Shown here: one piece after another, positions 1-9,352 of the stretch | How the letters are laid out: every line of letters begins with the position of its first letter | Position numbering within the stretch: the stretch's first letter is position 1 | NCBI GenBank assembly: GCA_014762505.1 | Contig: JABURS010000041.1 | Coordinates: 1 to 64,000, forward strand | Direction of reading: 5' to 3' | Source: Chromatiales bacterium | Lineage (GTDB): Bacteria; Pseudomonadota; Gammaproteobacteria; SpSt-1174 | Length of the DNA: 64,000 nucleotides | Program-made: the position numbers and the translations under genes | Notes under the pieces: model-generated | Told to the model about the DNA's origin: nothing | The model's input: only the letters and a program-made list of their open reading frames with translations | The model's database searches: none

Positions 1-55
1 CCATCATCTGGGAGTCAGGGCGCCCGAAGTGGTGGGTTTTTCAACGGCCTGCTAG
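1..55. mobile_element. possible insertion-sequence end
   Basis: Read on the minus strand from base 55, the sequence begins CTAGCAGGCCGTTGAAAAAC, exactly where the sensor reading frame breaks off. From memory, starts of the form CTAGCAGGCTGTTGAAAAA occur at the ends of some proteobacterial insertion sequences. The rest of any element lies outside the window, and no transposase or second inverted repeat is visible. The alternative is an ordinary downstream sequence after a naturally short gene. Confidence 0.3.
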
Positions 56-358
56 GGCGAGGTAGCGTTCCCGCGCCAGCACGAAATCGGTGCCCAGCCG
101 CTTGAAGCGCAGGTATTCCTCGTCGCGGGCGAAGGGATCGTCGAGGATGAGCATCTTCTGCAGGCTCACCGTGCGTTCGCGCGCGATGGTACGCATGTCG
201 GTGAGCAGCTGCCGCTTGATATTATAGGAGTTGACCACCGCGTCCAGCTGCTGCACGGTGGCGTTGGTCACTGTGATCCAGGCCACCATCAATGCGCCGG
301 CGAGCACGATGATGAATCCGAATCCGAGGACGAGCGTCGGACGCGTCTTGAAGATCAT
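41..358 (-). pseudogene. truncated membrane sensor N-terminus
   Basis: The 105-residue product has one N-terminal membrane helix (about residues 8-30, rich in L, G, V and A). A helical stretch follows (IKRQLLTDMRTIARERTVSL) that resembles the four-helix-bundle ligand domain of methyl-accepting proteins and GGDEF/EAL sensors. Those families normally continue through a second membrane helix into HAMP, GGDEF or methyl-accepting domains. Here the frame stops after ALAGR at base 41 and no continuation is visible in the remaining 40 bases in any frame. The loss of the output domain coincides with the possible insertion-sequence end. It is most likely a gene fragment. The start is the ATG at 358, divergent from the diguanylate cyclase at 564. 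Confidence 0.5.
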
Positions 359-563
359 TTATATGGTTCCCGGTGCGGGGCGGGATATCGTTGTTATATA
401 TATCGTTGTAATTGCGTTCTTCTTGAGCGAACTTAGGCCTATTGCGCCCGGGCGGCAACCATGACCATACACTTTTCGGGATTAAGTTCCGATCTATTGG
501 GAGTATCCTGACTTTCATGCCCATCCTGCTGCCGTACCCGGTCTCCCGCCGCCGCTGACGCCC

Positions 564-2198
564 ATGCATACGCCCAGGCGCCTGTTCCTGTCGCTCTCCA
601 CCGCCATTCTGGTCGCGGTGGTGGCCTTCGTGCTCATCAACAACCGCGCCGCGCGCGAGTCGCTGGACCAGTCGCTGGACGAGCGGGCCCAGGAGATCGT
701 CTCGGCCTATGAACTGGTGAAGACCTCCTCGCTCACCAGCGCCGCGCAGATGGCCAGTTTCGTGGCCGCGGATGTCGAGATCAAGCGCTACATGGCGGAT
801 GCCCATGCCGCGCGCGTCGTCGATGGCGACGGGGCCAGCGGGGAGAAGGCCTCGGCCGTGCGCTATGACTGGCTGCGCTGGGTGCAGCCGCGCCTGGGGG
901 ACCTGCAGCAGCGTTTCGGCATGAACGAGCTCAAGTTCCACCTGGCCCACGGTGGGCAGGCCATCACCTTCCTGCGCGTCTACCGCCCCGAACGCTTCGG
1001 TGACCGGGTGCAGGGGGCCTATCACCCGGTGAACCTCTCCCTGGCCACGGGCCGTCCGGCGCGGGCGGTCGTGCTGGATTCCGGCGGTGCCGCGCTGCGG
1101 GCCGTGGAGCCGGTGACCTTGCCCGATCCACAGACCGATCGTGAGCTGCTGGTGGGTTTCGTCGAGGTGGGCCTGAGCTTCGATTCCCTGCTGGAACTGC
1201 TGGCCCAGCACCTGGGCGTGCAAATGGCCGTGTTGCTGGATCGGGAGGCCGTGACGTCGGTAGTGGACCAGGTGGTGCGTGAGCGCGAGCTCATGCCCCT
1301 GCCGGGGACCCAGTGCGAACTCGCCAGCGCCGTGGGCCCGGACGTCATGGACCTGCTGGATGCCATGGGCGGCGAGGTCACCGCTCAGCCGCAGGACGGG
1401 GTGACCGTCATGGAGTCGCACGGACGGCGACTGGCGCGTATCAGCGCGCCGCTGGAATTCGTCGGTCCGGCCGCGGCGGGAGGCAATGTCGTGATCTGGT
1501 TCGATGCCGAGGCGGCGCTGGCGGCCTACGAGCACACCGTGGTGCGCAACATCGCCTCGGCCATCGGCGGCTTCGTGGTGCTGGAGCTGATCCTGCTGCT
1601 GTTGCTGCGCGGGGGCATCCGCGTGTTCGAGTCCGAACTCCACCGGCGCACGGTCGAGGTCCGTCAGCTCAACCGTCGACTCACGCGCATCGCGACCACG
1701 GATGGGCTGACGGGGCTGTTCAACCGCCGTCATTTCCTGCAACGCATGCAGGTGGAACTGGACCGCGCCCAGCGATCCGGTGGACATCTGACACTGCTGC
1801 TCATCGACCTCGATTACTTCAAGGACGTCAACGACCGTTATGGGCACAAGGCCGGTGACGAGGTACTGCAGCAGGTCGGGCGCTTCCTGCTGAACCACAT
1901 CCGGTCGGTGGACCTGGCGGGGCGTTATGGTGGCGAGGAGCTGTGTGTGCTGCTGCCGGATGCCGATGCCAGCCAGGGACGGGCCATAGCCGAGCGCATG
2001 CGCCGGGAGATCGCGGCGCTGCGTTTTACGGGGCCGCAGGGCGAGGTCTTTGGCATCACCGCAAGCCTGGGCGTGGCGCAGTGGGATGGGATCTCGGATC
2101 GGGACACCCTCTTCGTGCAGGCCGACAACGCGCTCTATGACGCCAAGGACCGCGGGCGGGATTGCGTCAGTGTGTTTGGCGAGATGGGTGGCCAGTAG
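564..2198 (+). CDS. membrane-bound diguanylate cyclase (GGDEF)
   Basis: The protein has 544 residues. A first membrane helix lies at about 6-25, a periplasmic sensing region of about 300 residues follows, a second helix rich in L/V/I lies near 328-350, then a short linker and a C-terminal GGDEF domain. The active-site signature is GGEEL at 456-460, which is catalytically acceptable. RSVD lies exactly five residues before it, matching the RxxD allosteric inhibition site. It should therefore make cyclic di-GMP from two GTP at the inner face of the cytoplasmic membrane, with feedback inhibition. No EAL domain is present. The periplasmic domain is of the double-Cache/CHASE type by size and position only, so the ligand is unknown. 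The ribosome site before the ATG at 564 is weak. Confidence 0.88.
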   Translation: MHTPRRLFLSLSTAILVAVVAFVLINNRAARESLDQSLDERAQEIVSAYELVKTSSLTSAAQMASFVAADVEIKRYMADAHAARVVDGDGASGEKASAVRYDWLRWVQPRLGDLQQRFGMNELKFHLAHGGQAITFLRVYRPERFGDRVQGAYHPVNLSLATGRPARAVVLDSGGAALRAVEPVTLPDPQTDRELLVGFVEVGLSFDSLLELLAQHLGVQMAVLLDREAVTSVVDQVVRERELMPLPGTQCELASAVGPDVMDLLDAMGGEVTAQPQDGVTVMESHGRRLARISAPLEFVGPAAAGGNVVIWFDAEAALAAYEHTVVRNIASAIGGFVVLELILLLLLRGGIRVFESELHRRTVEVRQLNRRLTRIATTDGLTGLFNRRHFLQRMQVELDRAQRSGGHLTLLLIDLDYFKDVNDRYGHKAGDEVLQQVGRFLLNHIRSVDLAGRYGGEELCVLLPDADASQGRAIAERMRREIAALRFTGPQGEVFGITASLGVAQWDGISDRDTLFVQADNALYDAKDRGRDCVSVFGEMGGQ

Positions 2199-2278
2199 CC
2201 GGCCGCCTGGGACGCTGGCCAGCGGCGCGGGGGCTGGCTATGATGGGGCATCCTGTCGACCGGTTACCTGCAAGCGCC

Positions 2279-2482
2279 ATGCGTGATGACCCACAACAGA
2301 TTCGGGAGCGACTCGAGGCCCTGAAGGTCGAGCATCGGGACCTCGACGAGATCATTCGGCGTCTCGCGGACAATCCCGCGCAGGACCAGCTGCAGGTCAC
2401 GCGGCTGAAAAAGCGCAAGCTGCAGCTCAAGGACGCCATCGCCCGCCTCGAGAGCCGGCTCATCCCCGACCTCAACGCCTGA
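2279..2482 (+). CDS. YdcH-like DUF465 small coiled-coil protein
   Basis: The 67-residue, highly charged, almost wholly helical protein contains LKVEHRDLDEIIRRLADNP and LKKRKLQLKDAIARLE. This is the pattern of DUF465/YdcH proteins (DUF465 is the family name), which are small coiled-coil hairpins of unknown function. I used the ATG at 2279. An in-frame upstream ATG at 2162 would fall inside the preceding diguanylate cyclase gene and add sequence unlike the family. The gene converges on the metallopeptidase gene, and a 7-bp GACCGGT stem lies between them. Confidence 0.75.
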   Translation: MRDDPQQIRERLEALKVEHRDLDEIIRRLADNPAQDQLQVTRLKKRKLQLKDAIARLESRLIPDLNA

Positions 2483-2490
2483 CTCCCCCA

Positions 2491-2509
2491 GACCGGTCGG
2501 GTACCGGTC
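2491..2509. terminator. hairpin between convergent genes
   Basis: GACCGGT (2491-2497) pairs perfectly with ACCGGTC (2503-2509) across a 5-base loop. It sits between the convergent DUF465 and YgjP-like genes. There is no T run on either side, so intrinsic termination would be weak at best. Confidence 0.35.
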
Positions 2510-3251
2510 AGTATCGCTCCGACCAGGCCGGTATCAGCTCCCGGCTGGCATCCAGCTCGCGGTCCCTGTCCCGGGCGCCCGGCAGCATCTCCTCCAGCAA
2601 CCCCCAGAAACGCGCCGAGTGATTGCGCTCCACGGTGTGCGCCAGCTCGTGCAGCAGCACGTAATCGACCAGCGCCGGCGGCAGGAACAGCAGGCGGTAG
2701 TTGAGGCTGATGTCGCCCCGGCCCGAGCAGCTGCCCCAGCGGCTGCGCTGAGCACGGATGCTGAGCCGGCCGTAGTCGAGGCCGTGCCGGGCGGCCAGGT
2801 CGGTCAGGCGGGGGGCGAGGTGGCGGCGGGCCTCGCGCATCAGCCAGCGGCGCAGGGCCTCGCCGAGGTCCGTCTCGCCGGCTTCCGCCGGGGCCTGTAC
2901 CGTCACCGTCCCGTCCCGGCAGCTCACCCGCAGGCGGTTGCCGGATGCCGTTGCATAGACCACCGGCCAGCGTGCCGCGATGGCCCGCAGCGGCAGCAGC
3001 CGGGGCAGCGGGTCGCCATGGATGGCATTGCGCGGGCGGGCCGCCTCCAGCCGCGCCAGTGCGGCCTGCGCCCAGGCGCGGTGGTCCTCGACGATGCCGC
3101 GCAGCTCACGCTCGCTGGCCGCCGGCGGGGCGGAGATGCGCAGCTCCTCCGCGGTCACGCGCAGGCCCACGCGCCGGTAGCGCGGATTGCGTATCACCCG
3201 GCAGCGCAGGCGCCGCCCGTCGCCGAGCTCAAGGTGCCAGGGGCGGCTCAT
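2508..3251 (-). CDS. YgjP-like zinc metallopeptidase (M48/DUF45)
   Basis: The 247-residue soluble protein contains YVLLHELAHTVERNHSARF near the C-terminal third. The HELAH zinc motif is followed by the downstream H typical of the YgjP/DUF45 (SprT-like) metallopeptidases. The stretch RWGSCSGRGDISLNYRL just before it is also a family hallmark. The substrate is unknown for the family. The start codon lies 23 bases inside the end of the upstream srkA gene, so the two are probably cotranscribed and translationally coupled. There is no signal peptide, so it is cytoplasmic. Confidence 0.85.
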   Translation of the reverse strand: MSRPWHLELGDGRRLRCRVIRNPRYRRVGLRVTAEELRISAPPAASERELRGIVEDHRAWAQAALARLEAARPRNAIHGDPLPRLLPLRAIAARWPVVYATASGNRLRVSCRDGTVTVQAPAEAGETDLGEALRRWLMREARRHLAPRLTDLAARHGLDYGRLSIRAQRSRWGSCSGRGDISLNYRLLFLPPALVDYVLLHELAHTVERNHSARFWGLLEEMLPGARDRDRELDASRELIPAWSERY

Positions 3252-4206
3252 GGAGCAGGGCCAGTTGCTCGCGCAGGGCGAGGATGTGGTCCTCCCAGTG
3301 GCGCGGCGATGCGAACCAGGGGAAGGCGGGCGGGAAGGCGGGGTCGTCCCAGCGCCGGGCCACCCAGGCCTCGTAGTGCATGAGGCGCAGGGTACGCAGG
3401 GGCTCGATCAGGGCCAGTTCGGTGTGGTCGAAGGGGCGGAACTGCTGGTAGCCCTCCAGCACCTCGGCCAGCTGCCGTTCCTGTTCCTCGCGTGCGCCGG
3501 CCAGCAGCATCCACAGGTCCTGGATCGCGGGACCCTGGCGGGCGTCGTCGAAGTCGACGAAGTGCGGACCGGCGTCGGTCCAGAGGATGTTGCCGGCATG
3601 ACAGTCGCCGTGCAGGCGCAGGGTGGCCGGGGCGATACCGGCCATGACCTCGCCGATGGCCTGCAGCAGGTCGCGGCTGAGGCTGGCGTAGGCCGCTTCC
3701 ACATGGGATGGCAGCAGGCCGCTGCCGAGGATGAAGGCCGCGGCGTCCTCGCCGAACTCCTGCACCGACAGGGTCGGGCGGTGGGCAAAGCGCCGTATCG
3801 AGCCGATGGCGTGCAGCCGGCCCAGCAGCCGGCCGACCCAGCGGCGGTGTTCGGCGTCGTCGATCTCGATCAGGCGCCCGCCGCGGCGGGGGAACAGCGC
3901 GAGGCGGAAGCCCTCATGCCGATGCAGCGTGCATCCCTGGATCGTGAGCGGGGGCACGGCCGGCAGCTCGGCGTCGGTCAGTTCCGCGGTGAAGCCATGC
4001 TCCTCGAGGATGGCCTCGTCGCTCCAGCGCCCGGGGCGGTAGAACTTGGCGATCAGCGGGGGTGCGTCTTCGAGCCCGACCTGGTAGACGCGGTTCTCGA
4101 AGCTGTTGAGGGCAAGCAGGCGGCCGTCGGCGCGAAAGCCCAGGCCTTCCACGGCATCGAGGATCAGGTCGGGCTGGAGGCGATCGAAGGGATGAGTGGC
4201 ATGCAT
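3229..4206 (-). CDS. srkA: stress response kinase SrkA (YihE)
   Basis: The 325-residue protein matches the SrkA/YihE family in length and N-terminus (HPFDRLQPDLILDAVE). It has the aminoglycoside-phosphotransferase/choline-kinase fold signatures: HGDCHAGNILW (catalytic Asp and metal-binding Asn) followed by FVDFDDARQGP (the DFD metal motif). In E. coli SrkA is a Ser/Thr protein kinase that protects stressed cells by counteracting MazF-type killing. Substrates here are unknown. It overlaps the metallopeptidase gene downstream by 23 bases. The srkA gene in E. coli sits next to dsbA, which is not the case here. Confidence 0.88.
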   Translation of the reverse strand: MHATHPFDRLQPDLILDAVEGLGFRADGRLLALNSFENRVYQVGLEDAPPLIAKFYRPGRWSDEAILEEHGFTAELTDAELPAVPPLTIQGCTLHRHEGFRLALFPRRGGRLIEIDDAEHRRWVGRLLGRLHAIGSIRRFAHRPTLSVQEFGEDAAAFILGSGLLPSHVEAAYASLSRDLLQAIGEVMAGIAPATLRLHGDCHAGNILWTDAGPHFVDFDDARQGPAIQDLWMLLAGAREEQERQLAEVLEGYQQFRPFDHTELALIEPLRTLRLMHYEAWVARRWDDPAFPPAFPWFASPRHWEDHILALREQLALLHEPPLAP

Positions 4207-4284
4207 GGCGGACGGTCCTGTGTCCGCGGCACTATAGGCGTTGCGTTGCGCCCTGTCGATGCACAGGGCGCGCAGGTCGCTGAC

Positions 4285-5220
<936 letters not shown>

Positions 5221-5257
5221 GTGGTTATGAGTCCGCTGCGTGGTAGTGACCGGTATG

Positions 5258-5275
5258 TAGCGAATATCGTGCCAC
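5258..5275 (-). promoter_or_regulatory. sigma-54 (-24/-12) promoter candidate
   Basis: On the minus strand the sequence reads TGGCACGATATTCGCTA. The consensus is TGGCACG-N4-TTGC(A/T). The -24 GG and -12 GC are separated by exactly 10 bases, and only one position of TTGC is changed (TCGC). It lies just upstream of the diguanylate cyclase start at 5220, giving a leader of about 30 bases. No enhancer-binding site was identified. Confidence 0.6.
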
Positions 5276-5509
5276 CTGTGATTTATCCGTAAAAAATATA
5301 TAAATTACAGATGGTTATGATTTGGTCGTGCACCGTTTCAATGGCCGAATGACGAGAAATTGGCGGGTGGAGGGATGGCCCGGGCCTCGCGTCCAACCCG
5401 TCGGCGTCAAAAAACCGTAAGTCGGCCGTCGGGCAACACCGGGCGTCGGGATATTGTCTGTCGGGTGGGCTGTGCGGCCCGCGGGCCGGTTGCTACACTG
5501 CCACCCCTC

Positions 5510-7402
5510 ATGCTCAAGCTCAGCCAGATCACCCTCTACCGCGGCCGGCAGTGCCTGTTCGAAGGCGCCTCGCTCACCGTGCATGCCGGTCAGCGGATCG
5601 GGATCACCGGTGCCAACGGGGCCGGCAAGTCCAGCCTGCTGGCCCTGATTCGCGGCGAGCTGGAGCTCGATGCCGGCGAGCTGGCCGTGCCGTCGGACTG
5701 GGTGGTGGCACATGTGGCGCAGGAGACGCCGGCGGTCGCCACCTCGGCGCAGGACTATGCCCTGGGGGGCGATGCACCGGTGGCCGAGGCACTGGCCGCA
5801 CTGGCCGCCGCCGAGGCGGCCGGCGATGGCGAGGCCCAGGCCCGGCTGCACCAGCGTGTCGAACTGCTCGATGGCTATGCGGCCCCGGCACGGGCGGCGG
5901 CGTTGTTGAACGGCCTGGGTTTTGCCGCCACCGATCTTGCCCGCCCCGTGGCCGACTTCTCCGGCGGCTGGCGCATGCGGCTCAATCTGGCCCGTGCCCT
6001 GATGTGCCGCTCCGACCTGCTGCTGCTGGACGAGCCCACCAACCACCTGGACCTGGATGCCGTGATCTGGCTGCAGGGCTGGCTCAAGAGCTATCCCGGC
6101 ACCCTGCTGCTGATCTCCCATGACCGGGACTTTCTCGACGAGGTGGTCGAGCACATCGTCCATGTCGAGAACCGGGGCATCACCCTCTACACCGGCAACT
6201 ACACCCGCTTCGAGGCGGTGCGCGCCGAGCGCCTGGCCCAGCAGCAGTCGGCCTGGCAGCGCCAGCAGGAGGAGGTCGCCCATGCGCGGCGCTTCATCGA
6301 CCGCTTCCGCGCCAAGGCCTCCAAGGCCCGCCAGGCGCAGAGCCGGCTGAAGGCCCTGGAGCGCATGCAGCTCATCGCCCCGGCGCATGTGGACTCGCCG
6401 TTCCGCTTCGCCTTCCGCCCGGCCGAGCGCTATCCGCATCCGCTGGCGCGCCTCGAGCAGGTGAGCATCGGCTACGGCGAGCGGCCGGTGCTGCATGACG
6501 TCGATCTGGGTATCGAGCCCGGCGACCGCATCGGCCTGCTCGGCCACAACGGTGCCGGCAAGTCCACGCTGATCAAGGCCCTGGCCGGCGAGTCGCCGGT
6601 GATCGCCGGTGAGGTGAGCCTGTCCCCCGAGCTGGTGCTCGGCTATTTCGCCCAGCATCAGCTCGAGGCCCTGGCGCTCGATAGCAGCGCCTTCGATCAC
6701 CTGCGCCGGCAGGAACCGGCCATCACCGAGCAGGAGGCGCGTGACTTCCTGGGCAGTTTCGGCTTTTCCGGCGACCGGGTGTTCGAGCCGGTGCGGCCGT
6801 TCTCGGGCGGGGAGAAGGCGCGGCTGGTGCTGGCGCTCATCGTGCGCCTGCGGCCCAACCTGCTGCTGCTCGACGAGCCCACCAATCACCTCGATCTCGA
6901 CATGCGCCAGGCCCTGATCAATGCGCTGCAGGCCTACGAGGGGGCGCTGCTGGTGGTCTCGCATGACCGGCACCTGCTGCGCTCGGTCTGCGACGGCTTC
7001 TGGCTGGTGGACGGCGGGCGGGTGACGCCGTTCGACGGCGATCTCGATGACTACCGCCGCTGGCTGGCCGAAGGTGGCCGCGGCGCCGGGGTGCCGGTGG
7101 GCAGCGACGGCGACCTCGGCCCCTCACGCAAGGAGCAGCGGCGCCTGGAGGCCGAGCGCCGCCAGCGCCTGAAGCCCCTGACCGACGCCGTGCGCCGGGC
7201 CGAGCAGCAGTGCGAGGCCCTGCGCCTCGCGCAGGCGAGGCTCAATGCCGAGCTGGCCGACCCCGCACTCTATGCCGGCGAGGCCGCCCGTGTCGCCGAG
7301 CTCAGCCGCGAGAAGGGCGAACTCGACCGGCGCCTGGCCGAGGCCGAGGAGGCCTGGCTGCTGGCGATGGAGGCCCTGGAGACCGCCGAGGCCGGGGCCT
7401 GA
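5510..7402 (+). CDS. yheS: ABC-F family ATPase YheS
   Basis: The 630-residue protein has two ATP-binding cassettes in one chain and no membrane segments. Cassette 1 has GANGAGKSS and LLLDEPTNHLDLD. Cassette 2 has GHNGAGKST, SGGEKAR and LLLDEPTNHLDLD. A charged linker lies between them and a C-terminal coiled coil (about 540-630) follows. Beginning MLKLSQITLYRGRQ and having this length fits YheS, an ABC-F protein that acts on the ribosome rather than as a transporter. I chose the ATG at 5510 because the 50 extra upstream in-frame codons are arginine-rich and unlike the family. Confidence 0.88.
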   Translation: MLKLSQITLYRGRQCLFEGASLTVHAGQRIGITGANGAGKSSLLALIRGELELDAGELAVPSDWVVAHVAQETPAVATSAQDYALGGDAPVAEALAALAAAEAAGDGEAQARLHQRVELLDGYAAPARAAALLNGLGFAATDLARPVADFSGGWRMRLNLARALMCRSDLLLLDEPTNHLDLDAVIWLQGWLKSYPGTLLLISHDRDFLDEVVEHIVHVENRGITLYTGNYTRFEAVRAERLAQQQSAWQRQQEEVAHARRFIDRFRAKASKARQAQSRLKALERMQLIAPAHVDSPFRFAFRPAERYPHPLARLEQVSIGYGERPVLHDVDLGIEPGDRIGLLGHNGAGKSTLIKALAGESPVIAGEVSLSPELVLGYFAQHQLEALALDSSAFDHLRRQEPAITEQEARDFLGSFGFSGDRVFEPVRPFSGGEKARLVLALIVRLRPNLLLLDEPTNHLDLDMRQALINALQAYEGALLVVSHDRHLLRSVCDGFWLVDGGRVTPFDGDLDDYRRWLAEGGRGAGVPVGSDGDLGPSRKEQRRLEAERRQRLKPLTDAVRRAEQQCEALRLAQARLNAELADPALYAGEAARVAELSREKGELDRRLAEAEEAWLLAMEALETAEAGA

Positions 7403-7418
7403 GTCCCCGGGTTGGGCA

Positions 7419-7889
7419 TCAGGCCCCGTGACAGCGCTTGAACTTGCGGCCGCTGCCGCAGGGGCAGGGCATGTTGCGTTGGAGCTTCACCGGGGCGTCC
7501 GGCGCCAGGTCCCCGTCCAGGTAGCGCCAGGCGCCGTCCTCGCGGCAGAAGCGGCTCACCTCGTGCAGGCAGTGCAGGTGTTCCCCGCTGATGGCCCGCG
7601 CGACGAACTCCACCTCGCCCTGCGCGTCCGTCTCGTCGCCCGCCCGGGTGGCGCGTATCTCCAGTCCGATCCAGCGCGAGGCGGTCTCGTCCAGCGACAG
7701 TGCCTCGGGGCGGGTCGCTGCGGCCCAGGTGGCGAGCAGGTAGTCGGCCAGCCCCAGGGCGTAGGCGCTGTAGCGTGAGCGCATCAGCGCCTCGGCGGTG
7801 GGGGCGAGGGTCTTGCCGTGGTGCAGCGGCGCGCAGCAGTCGTCGTAGGCGCGGTGCGAACCGCAGGGGCAGGTTTCGGGCATGGGCAT
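7419..7889 (-). CDS. ychJ: YchJ family SEC-C motif protein
   Basis: The 156-residue protein carries zinc-binding SEC-C-type motifs at both ends. The N-terminal one is [13 protein letters not shown] and the C-terminal one is [17 protein letters not shown]. Between them is the YchJ signature ([22 protein letters not shown]). This is the UPF0225/YchJ family, cytoplasmic and of unknown function. It converges on yheS with only 16 bases between the stop codons and is divergent from the yihY-like gene. Confidence 0.87.
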   Translation of the reverse strand: MPMPETCPCGSHRAYDDCCAPLHHGKTLAPTAEALMRSRYSAYALGLADYLLATWAAATRPEALSLDETASRWIGLEIRATRAGDETDAQGEVEFVARAISGEHLHCLHEVSRFCREDGAWRYLDGDLAPDAPVKLQRNMPCPCGSGRKFKRCHGA

Positions 7890-7999
7890 CGGGCTCTACA
7901 CCGGGGGACAGGGACGCTGCATTATAGGCGGCGGGGCCTTGCGCGTGCGCGGCACGCGGATTGCGGTTAGGCTCAGACAATAATGACAAGAGAGCGACC

Positions 8000-9352
8000 A
8001 TGTTCAACCCCGTGCACCGGCTGATGAACTTCCTCACCGACCAGCTCTGGTCGATCCGCCTGGACCACCTGCCCTGGTGGCAGGCCTGGCCGCTGGCCGC
8101 CCTGCGTACCGTGGTGGTGATCGGCCGCGACCTGGCCGACGGCCAGCTCAACCTGCGCGCCATGAGCCTGGTCTACACCACGCTGCTGTCGCTGGTGCCC
8201 ATGCTGGCCGTGAGCTTCTCCGTGCTCAAGGCCTTCGGCGTGCACAACCAGATCGAGCCGCTGCTGCAGGAGTTCCTCGCCCCCCTGGGGCCGCGCAGCG
8301 TGGAGATTGTCCAGCACGTCATCGGCTTCGTCGAGAACATGAAGGTGGGGGTGCTCGGGGCCATCGGCATCGGCTTTCTCATCTATACCACCGTCGCCCT
8401 GATGCAGAAGATCGAGACGGCGCTGAACTACACCTGGCATGTGAAGAAGCTGCGGCCGCTCTCGCAGCGCTTCAGCAACTACCTCAGCGTGATCCTGGTC
8501 GGGCCGGTGCTGGTGTTCTCGGCGCTGGGGATGACCGCCTCCATCATGGGCACCGACCTGGTGCTGACCCTCTCGCAGATCGAGCCCTTCGGCACGCTCA
8601 TCCAGTTCGCCACCCGGCTGGTGCCCTACGCCCTGGTCATCCTGGCGTTCACGTTCATCTATGTCTTCATCCCCAACACCCGCGTGTCGGTGGGGGCGGC
8701 CCTGGCGGGTGGCGTGGTGGCGGGCATCCTCTGGCAGACCACGGGCTGGGTCTTCGCCTCCTTCGTGGTGAGCTCGGCCAAGTACACCGCCATCTACTCG
8801 GCCTTCGCCAGCCTCGTCATGTTCATGCTGTGGCTGTATCTCACCTGGCTGATCCTGCTGGTGGGGGCGAGCATCGCCTTTTATGCGCAGTATCCCAACT
8901 ACCTTACGCTGAGCCGCGCCGAGATGCGCCTGAGCGGACGCGTGCGCGAGCGGGTGGCGCTGCACATCATGCACCTGGTGGGGCGCAGCCACTACGAGCA
9001 GGGGCCGCGCTGGTCCGGAGCGGCCCTGGCCGAGGCCCTGCGCCTGCCCATGGAGCTGGTCGACCCGGTGCTGGATACGCTGGAGGAGGCCGGTCTCCTG
9101 GTGGAGAACTGCGACGAGGAACCGGTCTACCTGCCCGGCCGACCGCTGGACACCACCACCGTCGACGAGGTGCTGCGTGCAGTGCGTAGTGCCGGCGAGA
9201 CCCGTTCCTTCAATCCGGGCAAGCTCCCGGCCGAGGCCCGGGTCGACGCCGTGATCCGGGACCTGGAGACGGCCTGCGACCAGGCCCTGGCGGGGCAGAC
9301 GCTCAAGACACTGGCCCTGGGTACGGACGCGGGGGAGGGTGGTGGAACATGA
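8000..9352 (+). CDS. YihY/UPF0761 family inner membrane protein
   Basis: The 450-residue protein has about six membrane helices between residues 35 and 300. The family signature (LRAMSLVYTTLLSLVPMLAV in the first third) shows it to be the YihY/BrkB-type membrane family. The C-terminal ~150 residues are cytoplasmic and winged-helix-like (EALRLPMELVDPVLDTLEEAGLL). The family was once called ribonuclease BN, wrongly; its function is not established. I used the ATG at 8000 with a purine-rich AAGAGAG upstream. A TTG at 7961 in frame is less likely. Its stop overlaps the next gene by 4 bases. Confidence 0.85.
   Translation: MFNPVHRLMNFLTDQLWSIRLDHLPWWQAWPLAALRTVVVIGRDLADGQLNLRAMSLVYTTLLSLVPMLAVSFSVLKAFGVHNQIEPLLQEFLAPLGPRSVEIVQHVIGFVENMKVGVLGAIGIGFLIYTTVALMQKIETALNYTWHVKKLRPLSQRFSNYLSVILVGPVLVFSALGMTASIMGTDLVLTLSQIEPFGTLIQFATRLVPYALVILAFTFIYVFIPNTRVSVGAALAGGVVAGILWQTTGWVFASFVVSSAKYTAIYSAFASLVMFMLWLYLTWLILLVGASIAFYAQYPNYLTLSRAEMRLSGRVRERVALHIMHLVGRSHYEQGPRWSGAALAEALRLPMELVDPVLDTLEEAGLLVENCDEEPVYLPGRPLDTTTVDEVLRAVRSAGETRSFNPGKLPAEARVDAVIRDLETACDQALAGQTLKTLALGTDAGEGGGT

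Noticed and set aside
222-1898. 558-codon minus-strand frame over the first diguanylate cyclase
   Set aside because: The product is histidine/glutamine-rich shadow sequence opposite an intact GGDEF gene.
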